Positions 61,642 to 64,000 of a stretch of 64,000 nt of DNA are shown in pieces (position 1 is the stretch's first letter; each line of letters starts with the position of its first letter). A program made the translations under genes and the position numbers. The notes under the pieces were generated by a model, which was given only the letters and a program-made list of their open reading frames with translations, did no database searches and was not told the origin of the DNA. Origin of the DNA: Microbacterium sp. LCT-H2 (GTDB lineage Bacteria; Actinomycetota; Actinomycetes; Actinomycetales; Microbacteriaceae); contig NZ_MODW01000001.1 of NCBI RefSeq assembly GCF_001866135.1, positions 124,001 through 188,000 of the forward strand, written 5' to 3'.

Positions 61642-63030
61642 TCAGACGTAGATGCCGCGCTGCTCCATGAAACGCACGGGGTTCGTGTACCCGCCGTTGA
61701 TGTAGACCTCGAAGTGCAGGTGGCAGCCGAACGAGCGGCCGGTGTCGCCGGCATACGCGATGACCTGACCGGAGCGCACCCACTGGCCGCTGCGCACGTT
61801 GATGCCGCCCGGCTTGATGTGCGCGTACCCGGTGCTGATGCCGCCGCCGTGCTGGATGCGGATGTAGTTGCCGTAGTTCCCGTTCGGTCCCGCGTAGTCG
61901 ACCGTGCCGGAGTTGGCGGCGTAGATCGCGGCCCCACAGCCGTTGGCGAGATCCGCACCGTAGTGGAAGCTCGACGAGCATCCCTGAGGACCGCAGATGG
62001 GGGTGCGCGGCCCGTAGCTCGAACTGCGTGCGCCGCCGTGCGGACGTACCCAGCCGCCGCTGCCGGCCGAGCCGCCGCCACCACCGCCACCACCACCGCC
62101 GCTGGTCCCCCGGCCGGCGGCGGCAGCAGCCGCGGCCGCCGCCGCTGCCTCGCGCTTGCGCCGGGCTTCCTCTTCCCGCCGTCGCGCCTCGACACCCGCC
62201 TGGTACCCCGCGACCGTCTTGGTCGTGGTGTCCTTGAGCGCCGCGAGCTGGGCCTTGAGGGTCTCGAGGTTCGCCGCCTGCTCGTCGAGCGCCGCCTGCG
62301 CGGCGTCCGCCGCCTGCTGCGCCGCGACCATCTTCTGCTCGGCGACCTGCTGCAGGCGGTCGCGCTCGTCCCGGGCGACGTCGGCCTGAGCCGTCAGCGC
62401 CTGGGCGGTGTCGCGCGCCGAGACGGCGTTGTCGTAGGTCGTCTGGTTGTACTCGAGGAACTTGTTCATCGTGCCGAGGCGCGACAGCAGCTCATCGGCG
62501 TTGGCGCCCGATCCCGCGAAGAACAGCTCCAGGGCGGTGTCGTCGCCGCCACTGCGGTAGAGCTGGGCGGCGACCTGACCGGCCTTCTTCGCAGTCTCGT
62601 CGGCGAGCGCCGCCTGCTCATCGGCCTGAGCCTGCAGCGTCTCCGCCTCCGTGATCGCCGCGAAGTACGCCTGCTGCGCCTCGTAGAACTCATCCGACGC
62701 GACCTGTGCGGCCGCCTGCGTCTCGGCGACCTTGCGCTCGAGCGACTGGATCAGCCCCTGGATACGGGTGACCTCGCCGGCCTTGGCCGCTTCGTTGCTC
62801 TTCGCCCGCTGGACGTCGTCCCAGCTCGGGTAAGACGCGGCGTGCGCGGCGGTGACGCCCGAGCCGACGCCGAAGGCGGCGAGCGCGACCACTCCCAGCG
62901 CGCCGATCCCGAAGGCATGGCGCCGGCTGACCGGCTGGTTCCACAGCGCGCCGCGCTCGGCTGCCGTCGGCGCGCAGCCGCACTCCTCGGCCGCCGTCGC
63001 CGCGGCCTTCTCCACGTTCCGATCCCGCAC
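61642..63030 (-). CDS. M23 family peptidoglycan endopeptidase with coiled coil, flagellar-linked
   Basis: A 462-residue exported protein. The N terminus has a twin-Arg-like signal (SRRHAFGIGALGVVALAAF, about residues 35-60) after a 34-residue lead. A long coiled coil (about 75-285) is followed by Ala- and Gly-rich linkers and a C-terminal LytM/M23 domain with zinc ligands in HYGADL (His near 356) and HLHF (near 435). This is the layout of cell-wall hydrolases or their activators. A sigma-28-like promoter lies 45 bases upstream and the gene sits between flgE and flbD, so it probably opens peptidoglycan for the flagellum. Confidence 0.88.
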   Translation of the reverse strand: MRDRNVEKAAATAAEECGCAPTAAERGALWNQPVSRRHAFGIGALGVVALAAFGVGSGVTAAHAASYPSWDDVQRAKSNEAAKAGEVTRIQGLIQSLERKVAETQAAAQVASDEFYEAQQAYFAAITEAETLQAQADEQAALADETAKKAGQVAAQLYRSGGDDTALELFFAGSGANADELLSRLGTMNKFLEYNQTTYDNAVSARDTAQALTAQADVARDERDRLQQVAEQKMVAAQQAADAAQAALDEQAANLETLKAQLAALKDTTTKTVAGYQAGVEARRREEEARRKREAAAAAAAAAAAGRGTSGGGGGGGGGGSAGSGGWVRPHGGARSSSYGPRTPICGPQGCSSSFHYGADLANGCGAAIYAANSGTVDYAGPNGNYGNYIRIQHGGGISTGYAHIKPGGINVRSGQWVRSGQVIAYAGDTGRSFGCHLHFEVYINGGYTNPVRFMEQRGIYV

Positions 63031-63074
63031 AAGGCTCCCTTCGCCCGCTGCTCATCGTCCCCCGCCCCTGGTCC

Positions 63075-63101
63075 CTATCGGCGACGACGCGCCCGCCGTG
63101 A
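63075..63101 (-). promoter_or_regulatory. Sigma-28-like promoter of the M23 gene
   Basis: On the minus strand TCAC (63098-63101), exactly 15 bases, then GCCGATAG (63075-63082). The -10 equals that of the fliC site; the -35 differs at one base from TAAC. Confidence 0.72.
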
Positions 63102-63131
63102 GAAAGTTCCCCTCCGGTCCCGACCCCGCGC

Positions 63132-63158
63132 TAACGCGGCGCAGCGCCCGGCCGACAG
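63132..63158 (+). promoter_or_regulatory. Sigma-28 promoter of flbD-motA
   Basis: TAAC (63132-63135), exactly 15 bases, then GCCGACAG (63151-63158), identical in both boxes to the flgB site. It lies 76 bases before the flbD start. Confidence 0.84.
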
Positions 63159-63164
63159 TCCTCT

Positions 63165-63209
63165 CCGACAGCCCAGGACGGGCCGTCGGTTCCCCGCTCT
63201 CGGGCGGGG
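63165..63209 (+). promoter_or_regulatory. Two stem-loops in the flbD leader
   Basis: Stem 1 pairs 63165-63174 with 63180-63189 with one mismatch. Stem 2 pairs 63192-63197 with 63204-63209 perfectly and is followed by CGAGCTTTTT, resembling a terminator. Both fall between the promoter and flbD, so they could attenuate transcription. This is a structural guess. Confidence 0.4.
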
Positions 63210-63233
63210 CGAGCTTTTTCCAGGATGGAGCCC

Positions 63234-63488
63234 ATGATCGTCCTCACGCGCCTGAACCGTTCCCGGTTCGCGGTGAACCCCGACCTGATCGAACGTGTCC
63301 AGGCCACGCCGGACACGACGATCATGATGGTCGACGGCGCGACCTTCGTCGTCACGGAGACGATGGACGACGTGATCGCCCGCATCACCCGCTTCCGCGC
63401 CGGCGTCCTCGCGACCGCGGCGGCGCTGGTCGCCGCTGGCACCGAGGACGTCCGACCCGGCGCTCCCGTCGCAGGAGGGGATTCCTGA
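63234..63488 (+). CDS. flbD: flagellar FlbD family protein
   Basis: An 84-residue protein with the FlbD pattern MIVLTRLNRSRFAVNPDLIE, then TTIMMVDGATFVVTETMDDV. FlbD-type proteins occur between flgE and motA in Gram-positive flagellar loci; their role is unclear and they differ from the Caulobacter regulator of the same name. ATG at 63234 is chosen because GGAG is suitably spaced; an ATG nine bases earlier is less likely. The motA ATG overlaps its stop. Confidence 0.92.
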   Translation: MIVLTRLNRSRFAVNPDLIERVQATPDTTIMMVDGATFVVTETMDDVIARITRFRAGVLATAAALVAAGTEDVRPGAPVAGGDS

Positions 63489-64000
63489 TGGATCCGTCCC
63501 TCATCCTCGGGCTCGTCCTCGCGTTCGGCGCCCTGATCGCCATGATCAACCTGGAGGGCGCGACGGTCGGGTCGCTCCTGCTGCCCGCGCCCATGGTGCT
63601 CGTCTTCGGCGCCACGATCGCGGTCGGCCTCGCCAGCGGCACGCTGCGCGACGCGCTGCACGCCGTGAAGTCGCTCCCGCGCGCTTTCCGCGGTGAGCGG
63701 CGCACCGCCCAGAGCACGATCGACACCGTGGTCGGCTATGCGGAGAAAGCACGCTCCGAGGGTCTGCTCGCGCTGGAGCAGGGCCTGGACGAGGAGAAGG
63801 ATCCGTTCCTGCGGCAGGCCCTGCAGAGCATCGCCGACGGCACCGACGCGGAGGATCTGCGGGTGCTTCTCGAGGACGAGCTCACCTCGACCGCCGCCCG
63901 GAACCGCACCGCCTCACGCTTCTACATGACCCTCGGCGGATTCGCCCCCACCGTCGGCATCATCGGCACCGTGGTCAGCCTCACCCATGTGCTCGAGAAG
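63488..64000 (+). CDS. motA: flagellar motor stator protein MotA (3' end outside window)
   Basis: The first 171 residues of a MotA/ExbB-family stator subunit: MDPSLILGLVLAFGALIAMI, a second helix (LLPAPMVLVFGATIAVGLAS), a cytoplasmic loop with Arg/Glu-rich helices that contacts FliG, and the start of the third helix (GGFAPTVGIIGTVVSLTHVL). MotA proteins are about 250-290 residues, so roughly 90 or more lie beyond the window. With MotB it forms the ion channel that drives rotation. Confidence 0.95.
   Translation, partial: MDPSLILGLVLAFGALIAMINLEGATVGSLLLPAPMVLVFGATIAVGLASGTLRDALHAVKSLPRAFRGERRTAQSTIDTVVGYAEKARSEGLLALEQGLDEEKDPFLRQALQSIADGTDAEDLRVLLEDELTSTAARNRTASRFYMTLGGFAPTVGIIGTVVSLTHVLEK

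Noticed and set aside
62040..62170. GCC/CCG triplet-like repeat
   Set aside because: It only encodes the Gly- and Ala-rich linkers of the M23 protein and is not an independent repeat element.

Overview
The window looks like a chromosomal segment of a high-GC, motile actinobacterium of the Microbacteriaceae, most likely Microbacterium. This rests on GC-rich codon use throughout, gene families typical of that group (DUF3817 next to guaA, GuaB3, a SURF1-like protein, an LAxTG-type cell-wall anchor, a CIRCE-controlled groES) and a Gram-positive style flagellar locus. I see no tRNA, rRNA, insertion sequence, prophage or CRISPR array. No gene-free stretch exceeds about 250 bases.

Layout. 1-5.6 kb: a LysE-type exporter (cut by the window edge), an ABC exporter pair, YccF, a glycerophosphodiesterase, a Bax-inhibitor-like membrane protein and a GlsB-like stress protein. 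5.6-7.4 kb: an ECF42-type sigma factor with its YCII/DGPF partner. 7.5-18 kb: a secreted glycosidase-like protein with a sortase signal, a glycosyltransferase behind guaA, DUF3817, and a very large secreted nuclease/5'-nucleotidase. 18.2-22.5 kb (minus): SURF1, guaB3, an ABC-F ATPase and a VapBC-like pair whose toxin lacks one expected acidic residue.

22.6-29.1 kb is the most unusual part. Seven minus-strand genes overlap at all six junctions: a response regulator fused to a PIG-L deacetylase, an ATP-grasp ligase, a PHP hydrolase, a processive-type membrane glycosyltransferase, a 47-residue membrane protein, a stand-alone receiver and a membrane histidine kinase. It reads as a two-component-controlled pathway that makes and modifies an amino-sugar glycan or conjugate. 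I know of no characterised system with this composition.

29.2-40.1 kb: DUF2277, a DUF4190-like protein, guaB, a branched-chain amino-acid-type ABC transporter (livHMGF, with livK convergent), rarD, groES behind two CIRCE elements, and a THUMP-like methyltransferase. 40.1-45.1 kb (minus): tsaB-rimI-tsaD for tRNA t6A, followed by a membrane protein and two paralogous membrane proteins with internally repeated Cys-pair ectodomains.

45.2-64 kb is a flagellar block. flgN-flgK-flgL-fliW run on the minus strand. On the plus strand lie a FliA-type sigma factor, fliC, fliD, fliS, a FliT-sized gene, flgB, flgC, fliE-fliK, flgD, flgE, then flbD and motA (cut by the window end). An M23 peptidase gene on the minus strand sits between flgE and flbD. 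Five promoter-like sites with an exact 15-bp spacer (TAAC or TCAC, N15, GCCGATAG or GCCGACAG) stand upstream of flgN, fliC, flgB, the M23 gene and flbD. They define a probable sigma-28 regulon that can be read directly from this sequence.
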